64,000 nt of DNA from Bacillota bacterium. Its GTDB lineage: Bacteria > Bacillota > Clostridia > Oscillospirales > Oscillospiraceae. A model generated the notes under the pieces. The model did not search any database. It was given only the letters and a program-made list of their open reading frames with translations, and was not told the DNA's origin. Below are positions 25,651-33,389 of this stretch, piece by piece. Location of the stretch: NCBI GenBank assembly GCA_023386265.1, contig JAEWKA010000005.1:149873-213872 (forward strand), read 5' to 3'. The position numbers and the translations under genes are program-made. Positions within the stretch are counted from its first letter, which is position 1; each line of letters opens with the position of its first letter.

Positions 25651-27009
25651 ATGAGAAAAAGAACAGCCATAACGATAATTTCACTTCTTGCCGTGGTTGC
25701 AGTAGCAGCTACAGCATTCGGGGTCGTTACAAAGCAAAAGCTGGATAACGATGATCAATATATAGCCGCGAATTATCGTCATGCCTTTGCCGAGGTCGTG
25801 TCGAGCGTAAGAGATATGGATACGGCGCTGCAAAAAAGTCTGCTCGTCACTTCCCCTTCAATGGCGGGGGCTGTCTGCACTGAGGTCTATGGTAAGGCAC
25901 TCCTTGCCAAAATGGCGCTCGGCGTTATGCCTTATTCCGCAAACGAAATGGAGAAGACTGCGGGCTTTATCAGCAGAGTGGGGGACTACGCCTATGCTCT
26001 TTCAAGAAAAGCCGCCAAAGGCGAGGGCTTCTCTCAGGAGGAAAAGGATAATTTGCGTGCGCTTTCGGAAACGACTGCATTGCTCGCCCAGAATCTCAAT
26101 TCATTGCAAAACGAAATGGGGAGCGGACTTGTAAGCATCGATCAGTATGCAAAAACAGTAGCAGAGCAAGACAAGAGCGAGGAGGAGCTCCTGCCGCAGA
26201 CTTTGGGAGACGGCTTAAGCTCCGTTGAACAGGAATTTCCGGAAACACCGAGTCTGATATACGACGGACCATTTTCGGAGCATCTCGATGGGTTAAAGCC
26301 GCTGATGCTGGAAGGACTCAATGATATAGACGATACTGCGGGGCGTAAGGAGGCGGCAAAGTTCCTCGGTATACGCGCGGAGCAGATATATCCCACGGGT
26401 GAGCTAAACGCAGATATAGTTTCTCTGTGCTATGAAGCAAAGCTAAATGACGATGTGACCAGAGTGACAGTCAGCAAAAAGGGCGGATTGGTCTATCAGG
26501 CAGTCAGCTCAAGGCTTGTCGAGCAAAGCATAATTAGCGCAAAGGAAGCGCTTGACGCCGCGAAGAAACTTTTAGAGCGTAAGGGCTATAGCAATATGCG
26601 CGAAAGCTATTATATGATAGACAACAATATTCTGACAGCCAACTTTGCCTATACCGAAAACGGCGTAGTCTGCTATCCGGACCTCATTAAAGTCGGTATA
26701 GCGATGGACGACGGGTCGCTGCAGAGCTTTGACGCGACAGGATATATTAAATCACACACGCAGCGTTCTATCCCCGCCGCAGCGTTAAACGAGGAGAGCG
26801 CGAAAAGTAAGGTGCCGAGCGATTTGAATATTGTAAACATTAATAAAACAATCATTCCCAGTGCTGGGAAAAACGAAACTTTTTGCTACGAATTCGAGTG
26901 CGAGGATGCAAATGGCCAGCGCTTTCTGATATACGTCAACGCAATGACAGGTGAGCAGGAAAAAATTTTCATTCTCTTGCAGGACGAGAACGGAACACTG
27001 ACGCTATGA
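25651..27009 (+). CDS. ypeB: Germination protein YpeB
   Basis: A 452-residue protein starting at the ATG with GGGAGG 6 bases upstream. An N-terminal membrane helix (residues 5-28) is followed by a helical domain with the YpeB-typical Arg/His-rich start (NYRHAFAEVVSSVRDMD) and two or more PepSY-like repeats in the C-terminal half. In Bacillus YpeB stabilises and localises the spore cortex lytic enzyme SleB and the two form an operon. Here no sleB lies next to it; the only SleB-type hydrolase in the window is 3.2 kb away on the other strand. A terminator follows. Confidence 0.9.
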   Translation: MRKRTAITIISLLAVVAVAATAFGVVTKQKLDNDDQYIAANYRHAFAEVVSSVRDMDTALQKSLLVTSPSMAGAVCTEVYGKALLAKMALGVMPYSANEMEKTAGFISRVGDYAYALSRKAAKGEGFSQEEKDNLRALSETTALLAQNLNSLQNEMGSGLVSIDQYAKTVAEQDKSEEELLPQTLGDGLSSVEQEFPETPSLIYDGPFSEHLDGLKPLMLEGLNDIDDTAGRKEAAKFLGIRAEQIYPTGELNADIVSLCYEAKLNDDVTRVTVSKKGGLVYQAVSSRLVEQSIISAKEALDAAKKLLERKGYSNMRESYYMIDNNILTANFAYTENGVVCYPDLIKVGIAMDDGSLQSFDATGYIKSHTQRSIPAAALNEESAKSKVPSDLNIVNINKTIIPSAGKNETFCYEFECEDANGQRFLIYVNAMTGEQEKIFILLQDENGTLTL

Positions 27010-27013
27010 AAAG

Positions 27014-27057
27014 AAAAAATGAGATGCTGTCCTCTTTGGACGGCATCTCATTTTTTT
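27014..27057. terminator. Bidirectional intrinsic terminator
   Basis: GAGATGCTGTCC and GGACGGCATCTC form a 12-bp stem with one mismatch and a five-base loop, flanked by A6 and T7, between the convergent ypeB and DUF3887 lipoprotein genes. Confidence 0.9.
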
Positions 27058-27061
27058 GCTG

Positions 27062-27472
27062 TTATTTCATGTACATTCCAACGACTGCTAGGTCCTTATC
27101 AAATGAAAGCGTAAAGGTGCGGGTCGAGTTCTCATAGGTGCAGACGAGCACACAGATTGCGTAATCCTCGCCAGTAGATTTGCTTTTCTGTCCGTATGTA
27201 ACAGTGGTCTTATAATCCTTGAACGCACCGGATTCATCAAGCGTAGACTTCCAGGCGCTTTCAAGACTTTCCGCTGTTAGCTGGTTCTGTAAGTCTTCAC
27301 GGACAAAAGCCACAACTGCGTCGTAATCCTGCGTGTTAATGGTCTCAACGACGTTTTTCGCTTTTGCAATCACCTCATCCTCCTTGTAGATGTCCGCAAG
27401 TTTGTTAGACGAACACGCGGCGAGAGAGAAGATTAATATGACTGCAATAACGGGCAACAGAATTTTCTTCAT
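27062..27472 (-). CDS. DUF3887-type lipoprotein
   Basis: A 136-residue protein with a lipoprotein signal and lipobox LAAC at about residue 20. The mature part is an NTF2-like small domain (VVETINTQDYDAVVAFVREDLQ, WKSTLDESGAFKDY) as in DUF3887 proteins of Firmicutes. Function unknown; such domains often bind small ligands or peptides. Its ATG overlaps the stop of the SdpI-like gene by one base, and AAGGAGG is present, so it is the third gene of the sdpR-sdpI-like operon and may take part in the same stress or immunity response. Confidence 0.85.
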   Translation of the reverse strand: MKKILLPVIAVILIFSLAACSSNKLADIYKEDEVIAKAKNVVETINTQDYDAVVAFVREDLQNQLTAESLESAWKSTLDESGAFKDYKTTVTYGQKSKSTGEDYAICVLVCTYENSTRTFTLSFDKDLAVVGMYMK

Positions 27473-28122
27473 TATTTTTCCTCCTTATTAATGGTTTGTC
27501 TGCGATATAAAAGATATGAATAGATAACAGGGAGCACCACCATCAACACTATGGCGGCAAGCATTATATAGAAGCTGCCGATGAAGGTGTTGACAATAAC
27601 CGCAAGCCCCCCGAGGACCCAGACAAAACCGCCGAAGCGGTGAGTCTTGTTCCAATTCTCCTCATTGTCGAGTGTCCACGGTAGTCTTATACCGACCGTG
27701 TAACTCTGGCGGCTTTTCGGCATGTAGTTGCCGATTATCAGGAAGAGCAGTCCAACAAGAGCCGAACAGATCATTGCAATGGGTAAATCATAGCCAAGCC
27801 CTTTGAACAGAGTGACAGGCACGAAAATCAGCGATGCTATAGGAATAGCCCAATATCCTACGTTCCTGATGATGATGTTAGAGTTTTTTCTTTTCGGGTC
27901 GGCGTTCATAATAAAATGGGTAAACAAATTGATAAGGGCAAGCCCTATGGGGAAAGCGAAGCAGGCAACTGCTTTTGATGAATAAGAGTCGGGATTGCCA
28001 TTAATATCGAAGTGAGTCGGAAGCCTCGCAGGGAGCTTGTCGTATAACGCGAGAGCCAGAATAATTGGGACAAGACAGACCAATGTTGAGAGTATGATCT
28101 GAGAGTTATTCTTATTTTTCAT
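27472..28122 (-). CDS. SdpI-family membrane protein (immunity/signal protein-like, DUF1648)
   Basis: A 216-residue protein with six hydrophobic helices. The N-terminal part has LPARLPTHFDINGNPDSYSSK, the DUF1648 signature, and the C-terminal part has GNYMPKSRQSYTVGIRLPWTLDNEENWNKTHRFGG, the SdpI signature. In Bacillus subtilis SdpI protects against the SdpC toxin and sequesters the repressor SdpR. No SdpC-like toxin is seen here. The ATG at 28122 is preferred over an in-frame ATG 22 codons upstream, because it lies within the end of the repressor gene (11-base overlap). Confidence 0.92.
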   Translation of the reverse strand: MKNKNNSQIILSTLVCLVPIILALALYDKLPARLPTHFDINGNPDSYSSKAVACFAFPIGLALINLFTHFIMNADPKRKNSNIIIRNVGYWAIPIASLIFVPVTLFKGLGYDLPIAMICSALVGLLFLIIGNYMPKSRQSYTVGIRLPWTLDNEENWNKTHRFGGFVWVLGGLAVIVNTFIGSFYIMLAAIVLMVVLPVIYSYLLYRRQTINKEEK

Positions 28123-28387
28123 CCTTATTTCCTCCAAACTGTGAAAACCACAGCATGACTTCCTCAAATACCGAGGTGTTGAGCTCATAATATATATAGT
28201 TTTTATATTTGCTTTCGATGATTAGTCCGGATCTTTTGAGCTGCGAAAGGTGGTATGAGATTGTAGCACCGGTCATATCGAAGGCCTGACCGATCTCTCC
28301 GGCGGACATTTTTCCTTGTTTCAGCATTATAAGGATTTCGCGCCGAATTGGATCTGAAAGGGCTTTGAAGGTCTCCGGAAAACTCAC
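28112..28387 (-). CDS. ArsR-family autorepressor, SdpR-like
   Basis: A 91-residue winged-helix regulator: FKALSDPIRREILIMLKQG at the N-terminus, the recognition helix MTGATISYHLSQLKRSGLI, then a wing with YKNYIYYELN. No metal-binding cysteine pair, as in SdpR rather than metal-sensing ArsR. Two GTG codons are possible; the one at 28396 lies inside the GGAGGTG ribosome binding site, so the second, 8 bases after GGAGG, is chosen. It heads the operon with the SdpI-like gene and probably represses it by binding the palindromes immediately upstream. Confidence 0.9.
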   Translation of the reverse strand: MSFPETFKALSDPIRREILIMLKQGKMSAGEIGQAFDMTGATISYHLSQLKRSGLIIESKYKNYIYYELNTSVFEEVMLWFSQFGGNKDEK

Positions 28388-28402
28388 TGTGCTCACCTCC
28401 GC

Positions 28403-28485
28403 TATTTAGATTTATTTCGAAATAGAATATACTCCTATTTTAGAAAATGTCAAGAGGGTATTTAGAAATATTTCTAAATACCCTC
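28403..28485. promoter_or_regulatory. Operator array of the ArsR-type autorepressor
   Basis: A perfect 32-base palindrome occupies 28454-28485, its arms ending GAGGG/CCCTC around TATTTAGAAAT, directly upstream of the -35 box. A second perfect palindrome TATTTCGAAATA lies at 28413-28424 just past the -10. Related half sites (TATTTAGA, ATTTTAGAAAA) fall between and beside them. The shared core TATTTxGAAATA on both sides of the promoter fits binding of a dimeric SdpR-like repressor. The large palindrome could alternatively serve as the trxA terminator, but it lacks a T run on that strand. Confidence 0.7.
28424..28453 (-). promoter_or_regulatory. Promoter of the sdpR-sdpI-like operon
   Basis: Reading the minus strand, TTGACA (28453-28448) and TATTCT (28429-28424) are 18 bases apart, about 37 bases ahead of the chosen repressor start. 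Confidence 0.75.
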
Positions 28486-28512
28486 AAAGCTGTTTTGTAT
28501 TATACCTACGGG

Positions 28513-28818
28513 TCAGATTAAAGAAAGAATTTTCTCTTTTGGAATGACGCCTACGGACTTGTTTTTGAGCTGTCCGTTCTGAATCACAACAAGAGTTGGA
28601 ATGCTCATGACCCCGAAGCGTCCTGCAAGCGCCTGCTCGTCATCGACGTTCACCTTGCAGACCTTAATATCATCGCGCTCTTCGGCGATTTCGTCCACAA
28701 TAGGGGAGAGCATTCGGCAGGGTCCGCACCAGCTTGCCCAGAAATCTATCAGGACAGGTTTTTCGGAGGAGGTGACTTCTTTTTCAAAGTTCTGGCTTGT
28801 AATTGTAATAACTGACAT
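28513..28818 (-). CDS. trxA: Thioredoxin
   Basis: A 101-residue classical thioredoxin with the redox motif WCGPC at about residue 30, preceded by VLIDFWAS, and the cis-proline in SIPTLVV. It reduces protein disulfides in the cytosol using thioredoxin reductase. Start supported by AAAGGAGAG. It lies alone between rsmG and the sdpR-like operon on the same strand. Confidence 0.96.
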   Translation of the reverse strand: MSVITITSQNFEKEVTSSEKPVLIDFWASWCGPCRMLSPIVDEIAEERDDIKVCKVNVDDEQALAGRFGVMSIPTLVVIQNGQLKNKSVGVIPKEKILSLI

Positions 28819-28899
28819 AATTTTCTCTCCTTTATTTTATTAGTAGAAATTATTGTACCACAGGTGCAAAACGCCGTTGTGGTATATGCATGAAATGCT

Positions 28900-28928
28900 G
28901 TATAATGGCCGCCTTGCGGTTATTATAC
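28900..28928. other. Hairpin between rsmG and trxA
   Basis: GTATAATGGCCGC and GCGGTTATTATAC form a 13-bp stem with two G-U or mismatched pairs and a three-base loop. There is no T run, so it may be an RNA processing or stabilising hairpin, or part of the trxA promoter region, rather than a terminator. Confidence 0.45.
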
Positions 28929-28962
28929 CCATATCCGTATTCGAAATCTGGTTGTGGGCTAG

Positions 28963-29664
28963 TCACAGGGGGGCTTTTTTAATTTGCCCGAACTGGCGGG
29001 GGTATTCCGTCGGAGTGGGCCTTAACTTCTTGATAATAACGGCACTGTGGACTATATCGGTACCGGGAATCGTGTATTTTTTGACCTCGGGGGTTTTACC
29101 TCCGAGAACTGTAATCGCTCTGAATGCCTCCTTGAGCTCCTCCTCGCAGTCGGGCCCCTTCATGGCTATGAAGACCCCGCCGACGTGAACAAAGGGCATA
29201 CAAAGCTCGCAGAGTATGTTTAAGCGGGCCACGGCGCGGGAAACGACAACTTCATAGCTGCCGCCGATATCGTCAACTGTTTCCTCCGCCCTTGCACAGA
29301 TGCAGCGAACATCGGAAAGATCAAGCCTGCGACAGGTCTCTTCGAGAAAATCCATGCGCTTTTTGTGGCTGTCAAGCAAAGTGAGCGATAGAGAGGGCAT
29401 AGCAATCTTGAGAGGAAGCCCGGGAAAACCCGCGCCTGTTCCGACATCGATAACAGAGGCTTTGGAAAAATCGAAAACTGAGCATAGAGCCGCGCAGTCC
29501 AGAAAATGCAGGCGCGCGGTACCCTCTACACCTTCGATGGCGGTCAGGTTCATAACCGCATTTTTCTCTGTCAGGTAATTGTAGTATTTTTGGAAGCGTT
29601 CGGACATTTCTTCTGTGAACGGCAGTCCAAGTGCTTCAAATCCGTCTTTTAATATTTGCTGCAT
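28963..29664 (-). CDS. rsmG: 16S rRNA (guanine-527-N7)-methyltransferase
   Basis: A 233-residue Rossmann-fold methyltransferase. The SAM-binding motif VIDVGTGAGFPGLPLKI and the preceding NLTAIEG...HFLDC are typical of RsmG/GidB, and the basic end TPTEYPRQFGQIKKAPL matches the family. It methylates G527 in the 530 loop of 16S rRNA. The ATG has GGAGGG upstream. RsmG is often near the chromosome origin with mnmG and parAB, but none of these genes is present here. Confidence 0.96.
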   Translation of the reverse strand: MQQILKDGFEALGLPFTEEMSERFQKYYNYLTEKNAVMNLTAIEGVEGTARLHFLDCAALCSVFDFSKASVIDVGTGAGFPGLPLKIAMPSLSLTLLDSHKKRMDFLEETCRRLDLSDVRCICARAEETVDDIGGSYEVVVSRAVARLNILCELCMPFVHVGGVFIAMKGPDCEEELKEAFRAITVLGGKTPEVKKYTIPGTDIVHSAVIIKKLRPTPTEYPRQFGQIKKAPL

Positions 29665-29703
29665 TTAGTCCCTCCGGACGTTTTGCGGAAAACAGAGTTT
29701 GCC

Positions 29704-30093
29704 TTATGTTTTCCCTTTAAATTTAAGCCCACACTTCGGGCAGGTTATGCTGATTTTTCCCTTGCCGCGAGGTAGGCGCAGTATGCTTTTACAATCTGGA
29801 CAGGCAATAAATCGATACTGCTTTTTCTGCTGTCTGTGAAATTTCCACTGCGTAAAGGAGTCGGTAATATCGCCGTATATACGGGTGAAACGATAATTTT
29901 CCTCCCTGCGTTTCGCAACATGTTTCGAAAAAGCGCGCCAAATCGCGTAAGCGGCGAAAGCAAGAGCAAAAATTGCGATAACGGGAGATAAGAAGGCAAG
30001 GGTGTAAAGAATGAACGCCAGAACAATAAGCGTTATACTCAGCCTGTCGAAGCCGTTCCTACCTGCCATAATTTCGCGAAGCCTATTGAACAT
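29704..30093 (-). CDS. Small membrane protein with C-terminal zinc ribbon
   Basis: A 129-residue protein. Two adjacent hydrophobic segments (about residues 18-58) are followed by a basic region and a zinc ribbon CPDCKSILRLPRGKG...CPKCGLKF at the end. I do not recognise a named family; similar ones are uncharacterised in Clostridia. The chosen ATG follows AAGGAGGAG; an upstream in-frame start lacks this. It is on the same strand as rsmG but 39 bases before it, so they may be cotranscribed. Confidence 0.8.
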   Translation of the reverse strand: MFNRLREIMAGRNGFDRLSITLIVLAFILYTLAFLSPVIAIFALAFAAYAIWRAFSKHVAKRREENYRFTRIYGDITDSFTQWKFHRQQKKQYRFIACPDCKSILRLPRGKGKISITCPKCGLKFKGKT

Positions 30094-30191
30094 TGAGGAT
30101 ACTCCTCCTTGGAGCAATGTGAGAGGACATCTGATGAAAGCCCTTTTCGGTTGAAAAGACATATGTTGAAAACCAGAAAGATTGAAAACAA

Positions 30192-30219
30192 ACAGAGCGC
30201 ATCGTTTGATACGCCCTGT
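30192..30219 (-). terminator. Likely terminator after the SleB-type gene
   Basis: On the minus strand ACAGGGCGTATC pairs with GATGCGCTCTGT across a short loop and is followed by TTTGTTTTC. Confidence 0.6.
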
Positions 30220-30251
30220 ATATTATCATATTATTTCATTTTAGTCTACTG

Positions 30252-31199
30252 CTATGCATAGAAATCATGCTGACCGATGTTCACGACGAATACACGGGTC
30301 TGCGCAAACCAAGAAGAAACACCGACCTGCGGGTTCACGAAATATATTGAATCCCCAACAATGTTGTAGCCCTCAAGACAAATCTTTGCCGCAATGACGG
30401 ATTCCTCGTTGGGCTCTTCGTAAATACCGCCCTCCGTAACGCTGAACTGAACGCCGTACTTATTGTCAAAAATAACGCCGTAGATAGTCTTCGGGCAGGA
30501 GGGATTGACCAAACGGTTCATGACTACGTCGCCAACGCCTATCTTGCCTTCGAGAGATTGGTTGCCTGCTTCCGCATTAATTAGATGCGACAACCAATAA
30601 AGATCCTCAGCGTTATAAAAGCTTTCGCCGTCTTCAATTACCGAGGAATCATCCGCAGTTATGCTCACGGCGGAGGCAACAGTGTCCCATTCTAATTGCG
30701 CCTGAAATATTTTCGTCAGTTCGCGGACGGGCAGACAGAGAGAACCGTTAATAACAAGTACACCCTTGGGCAGATAGAAGCAGCGGTCGTTGACCGTCAT
30801 ATACTTTGATCCAACAGTTGCCGACATTTTAAGATCCTTGCCGGTTACTGTCGCTGTGTCGGCATTTGAATCCCATGCGATATCGGTTTGATCTCCAATG
30901 ACGCTTAAAAACGCTCTTAGAGAAACGTATGTAGTATCTTCGACTTTAATGCCATCAGCCATTCTAATTCCATTTATGTACATGGAGACAGCATTGGAAG
31001 CAGTTGCATCCGCCGCGGTGGCTATATTTTCGGCGGTGTTGCCAACAACTTCAAGGTAGCCGCTTGTGCTTTCAGTGATGCTGCTCGTGTTCGCTGCTTC
31101 GGCGCTAGCATTACTACCGCTCACAAACCCGCCGGTCATACACACAATCAAACAAATAGCGCATATTATGGAAATTTTCTTAAGTATCAACTTTTTCAT
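30252..31199 (-). CDS. sleB: Spore cortex-lytic SleB-type cell wall hydrolase with stalk domain
   Basis: A 315-residue secreted protein: signal peptide (residues 1-32), a Thr/Ser-rich spacer, a copper amine oxidase N-terminal-like stalk domain at about 75-185 (MYINGIRMADGIKVEDTTYVSLRAFL, GSLCLPVRELTKIF), then a SleB/Hydrolase_2 catalytic domain from about 195 with WLSHLINAEAGNQSLEGKIGVGDVVMNRL containing the catalytic Glu. SleB is a lytic transglycosylase or related hydrolase that degrades muramic-delta-lactam containing spore cortex during germination. Here the usual peptidoglycan-binding domain is replaced by the stalk domain; CwlJ- or vegetative-type roles remain possible. AGGAG precedes the ATG. 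Its upstream 438-base gap is shared with spoIIP. Confidence 0.88.
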   Translation of the reverse strand: MKKLILKKISIICAICLIVCMTGGFVSGSNASAEAANTSSITESTSGYLEVVGNTAENIATAADATASNAVSMYINGIRMADGIKVEDTTYVSLRAFLSVIGDQTDIAWDSNADTATVTGKDLKMSATVGSKYMTVNDRCFYLPKGVLVINGSLCLPVRELTKIFQAQLEWDTVASAVSITADDSSVIEDGESFYNAEDLYWLSHLINAEAGNQSLEGKIGVGDVVMNRLVNPSCPKTIYGVIFDNKYGVQFSVTEGGIYEEPNEESVIAAKICLEGYNIVGDSIYFVNPQVGVSSWFAQTRVFVVNIGQHDFYA

Positions 31200-31637
31200 A
31201 ACACGCTCCTATTCTTGAATATTTATCGATAGAGACAATTACAGTATTACGGTATTCTGACATAATTATATTCATTAGCATGTACAAAAAACAAGAGCAA
31301 AATTGTACAAATTGACATATCAGAAATGATGAATTGTACACATAAGCCCAAAATGATGAGAAAAACCCTGTATTTTCAAGGGCTTAGCACAAAATGTTGT
31401 ATGTGCACATTGGAAAAATATTTTCATGTGGTGGGGGTAAACAGGGGGTAGAACCATGTAAAATGCAAGATGGTTGTCAATAATTTTTCATTATGTAAAG
31501 CGTTCTTTTTCCGCATCAGGGATGTTGCGCAAGGTTTTGGACAAATTGCTATACTCTGGAGCCCTCTCACCCTTTCGGTTATTAAAACTCGAAAGGACGC
31601 ATAAAATCAATATACGGAAAGAGAGAGGAGGGGCGCC
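31200..31637. other. Divergent intergenic region sleB-spoIIP
   Basis: AT-rich 438-base stretch between two sporulation-related genes. I see no gene or RNA structure in it. It must contain promoters for both genes, probably for sporulation sigma factors, but I could not place a convincing -10/-35 pair. Confidence 0.6.
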
Positions 31638-32693
31638 TTGAATATCAAAAAGGGCATTGCGGTCACGGTACTCATCATTTTTGGGGTTTACGCTGTGCAG
31701 AGCGTTGGCTCCGATCCTCATACCAGAGATCTGATTTTCCGTTTTGCAAGGGAAAGCGGCTTGATGCAGACCGGAACAAAGACGGAATCTTCATCCTCTG
31801 GCGGCGATGATGCAGACATAAGCCAAACAGCCGAGACAAATTCGGAGCTCACGAGCGAAACGCTCCCTCCTTTTCCTTCGGAAGTGGAGGTACCGGAAAC
31901 AGAAATGCCGAAACCTAAGGAATCTCAAGCTGTTCTTCCGACTACGATTGAGGGCGGAATGGTGATTTCCAATGATACAAGCTATGAGCTCGACATTGGC
32001 ACTCTCGCTTCGGCCGGGACATCGGTGAAGCTTGCATCTGATGGCCCGCAGGTACTAATTATACATACCCACGGAAGTGAAGCATATACACAGGATGATA
32101 CGGACAGCTACAAGGTTTCCGATACATTCAGGACCCAAGATACCGAACACAGTGTCATCCGAGTCGGAGATGAGCTTGCCTCCTGCTTTGAAAGCTACGG
32201 GCTTTCCGTCATACATGACAGAAGTATTTACGATTATCCGAGCTATACCGGAAGTTACGCAAAAAGCCAAGCGGCAGTTGAAAGTTATCTAAAAAAATAT
32301 CCGAGTATTTCCGTTGTTCTTGACGTTCACAGGGACGCTATCGGGGATAATGATGTAGTGTACAAAACCGTAGCAGAGTCGGACGGAAAGCCCTGCGCTC
32401 AGTTCATGCTGCTTGTGGGAACCGGAGAAAATGGCCTGGAGCACCCTAACTGGCAGGAGAATCTTAAATTCGCACTCTATCTCCAGTCGGCTGTCGTTGC
32501 AAAATATCCATCACTTCCGAGACCGATAGCCCTTAAAAAAGAACGGTACAATCAGCACCTGTCCACAGGTTATCTGATATTGGAGGTTGGGAGCAGCGGC
32601 AATTCTTTATCGGAGGCGCTCAATGCTGTCAGGCTCTTTGCGGATGCCGCCGCTCCTGCTTTGAAGGAGCTAAGCCAAAGCTCCAATCAATAA
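31638..32693 (+). CDS. spoIIP: Stage II sporulation protein P
   Basis: A 351-residue protein with a TTG start after GAGGAGGGG. One N-terminal membrane helix, an acidic Ser/Pro-rich linker to about residue 120, and a SpoIIP amidase/endopeptidase domain: LIIHTHGSEAYT with the first zinc ligand His, DRSIYDYPSYTGSYAKS, VLDVHRDAIGD with the second His, and a late YLILEVGSSGNSLSEA. SpoIIP cleaves peptidoglycan with SpoIID and SpoIIM during engulfment, made in the mother cell under sigma-E. gpr, its usual neighbour, is not present. Confidence 0.95.
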   Translation: MNIKKGIAVTVLIIFGVYAVQSVGSDPHTRDLIFRFARESGLMQTGTKTESSSSGGDDADISQTAETNSELTSETLPPFPSEVEVPETEMPKPKESQAVLPTTIEGGMVISNDTSYELDIGTLASAGTSVKLASDGPQVLIIHTHGSEAYTQDDTDSYKVSDTFRTQDTEHSVIRVGDELASCFESYGLSVIHDRSIYDYPSYTGSYAKSQAAVESYLKKYPSISVVLDVHRDAIGDNDVVYKTVAESDGKPCAQFMLLVGTGENGLEHPNWQENLKFALYLQSAVVAKYPSLPRPIALKKERYNQHLSTGYLILEVGSSGNSLSEALNAVRLFADAAAPALKELSQSSNQ

Positions 32694-32834
32694 GGAACGG
32701 AATACCGAAAAATGACTCAATACATTAATAATATGTATAGTTAAAATTCAGTTAAAATTCGTCGGAACTGGCAAAAAGCATATTTTGATTTTTTACCTTG
32801 CTGAGACGAATAATTGTGCCCTGCCGGGACGATA

Positions 32835-32868
32835 CTTATTTTATCGGTACATCAAATGATAAAATAAG
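32835..32868. promoter_or_regulatory. Perfect 11-bp inverted repeat before the CBS gene
   Basis: CTTATTTTATC and GATAAAATAAG flank a 12-base loop, and the right arm runs into the GGAGGAG ribosome binding site. It may be an operator or an RNA hairpin next to the ribosome binding site. The right arm also holds a GATAAAAT -10 like sequence. Confidence 0.5.
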
Positions 32869-32879
32869 GAGGAGAAAGC

Positions 32880-33308
32880 GTGAATATCAGCGAAATCATG
32901 ACCGAACACGTTATTTCGATCAATGAAGACGAGCCGGTGATTGCGGCGGCAAGACTCATGAAACAGCACAACATTGGATCCTTGCCGGTACGGGACGGAA
33001 AAAACAAGCTTAAAGGTATCGTTACGGACAGAGACATCGTTCTTCGATGTGTTGCAGGAAACATTAATCCTCAGGAAGTCAGGATCGGAGAGGTTATGAG
33101 CCGCAGCCTAATAACCGCCTCACCGTTCGAGGATACTGAAAAGGTCGCAGAACGAATGGGGATGAGCCAGATACGCAGGCTTCCTGTCACTGAAGACGGC
33201 ATACTGGTCGGAATTGTCGCGCTGGGCGACATCGCGAAAAAGGACGAATTCAAAATGGAAGCTTCTGAGGCACTGAGCGAAATCTCAGCAAATTTCAGAA
33301 GAAGGTAA
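32880..33308 (+). CDS. Two-CBS-domain protein
   Basis: A 142-residue protein consisting of a tandem pair of CBS domains (Bateman module) and nothing else: EIMTEHVISINEDEPV..., LPVRDGKNKLKGIVTDRDIVLR, then EVMSRSLITASPFED and LPVTEDGILVGIVALGDIAKK. Such proteins sense adenosine nucleotides and regulate partners. GTG start after AAGGAGGAG. It stands alone between spoIIP and the carboxypeptidase gene; partner unknown. Confidence 0.93.
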   Translation: MNISEIMTEHVISINEDEPVIAAARLMKQHNIGSLPVRDGKNKLKGIVTDRDIVLRCVAGNINPQEVRIGEVMSRSLITASPFEDTEKVAERMGMSQIRRLPVTEDGILVGIVALGDIAKKDEFKMEASEALSEISANFRRR

Positions 33309-33389
33309 TTTATAGCTACCACAATAAGGCCGTCTTTTCGAGCTGTTCAGAACTACTGTAAGCCTCTCTGAAGCTCGGAATGTACGGCT

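Noticed and set aside
28853..29188. 111-codon plus-strand frame across the rsmG end
   Set aside because: Mostly antisense to rsmG and across a hairpin; not supported.
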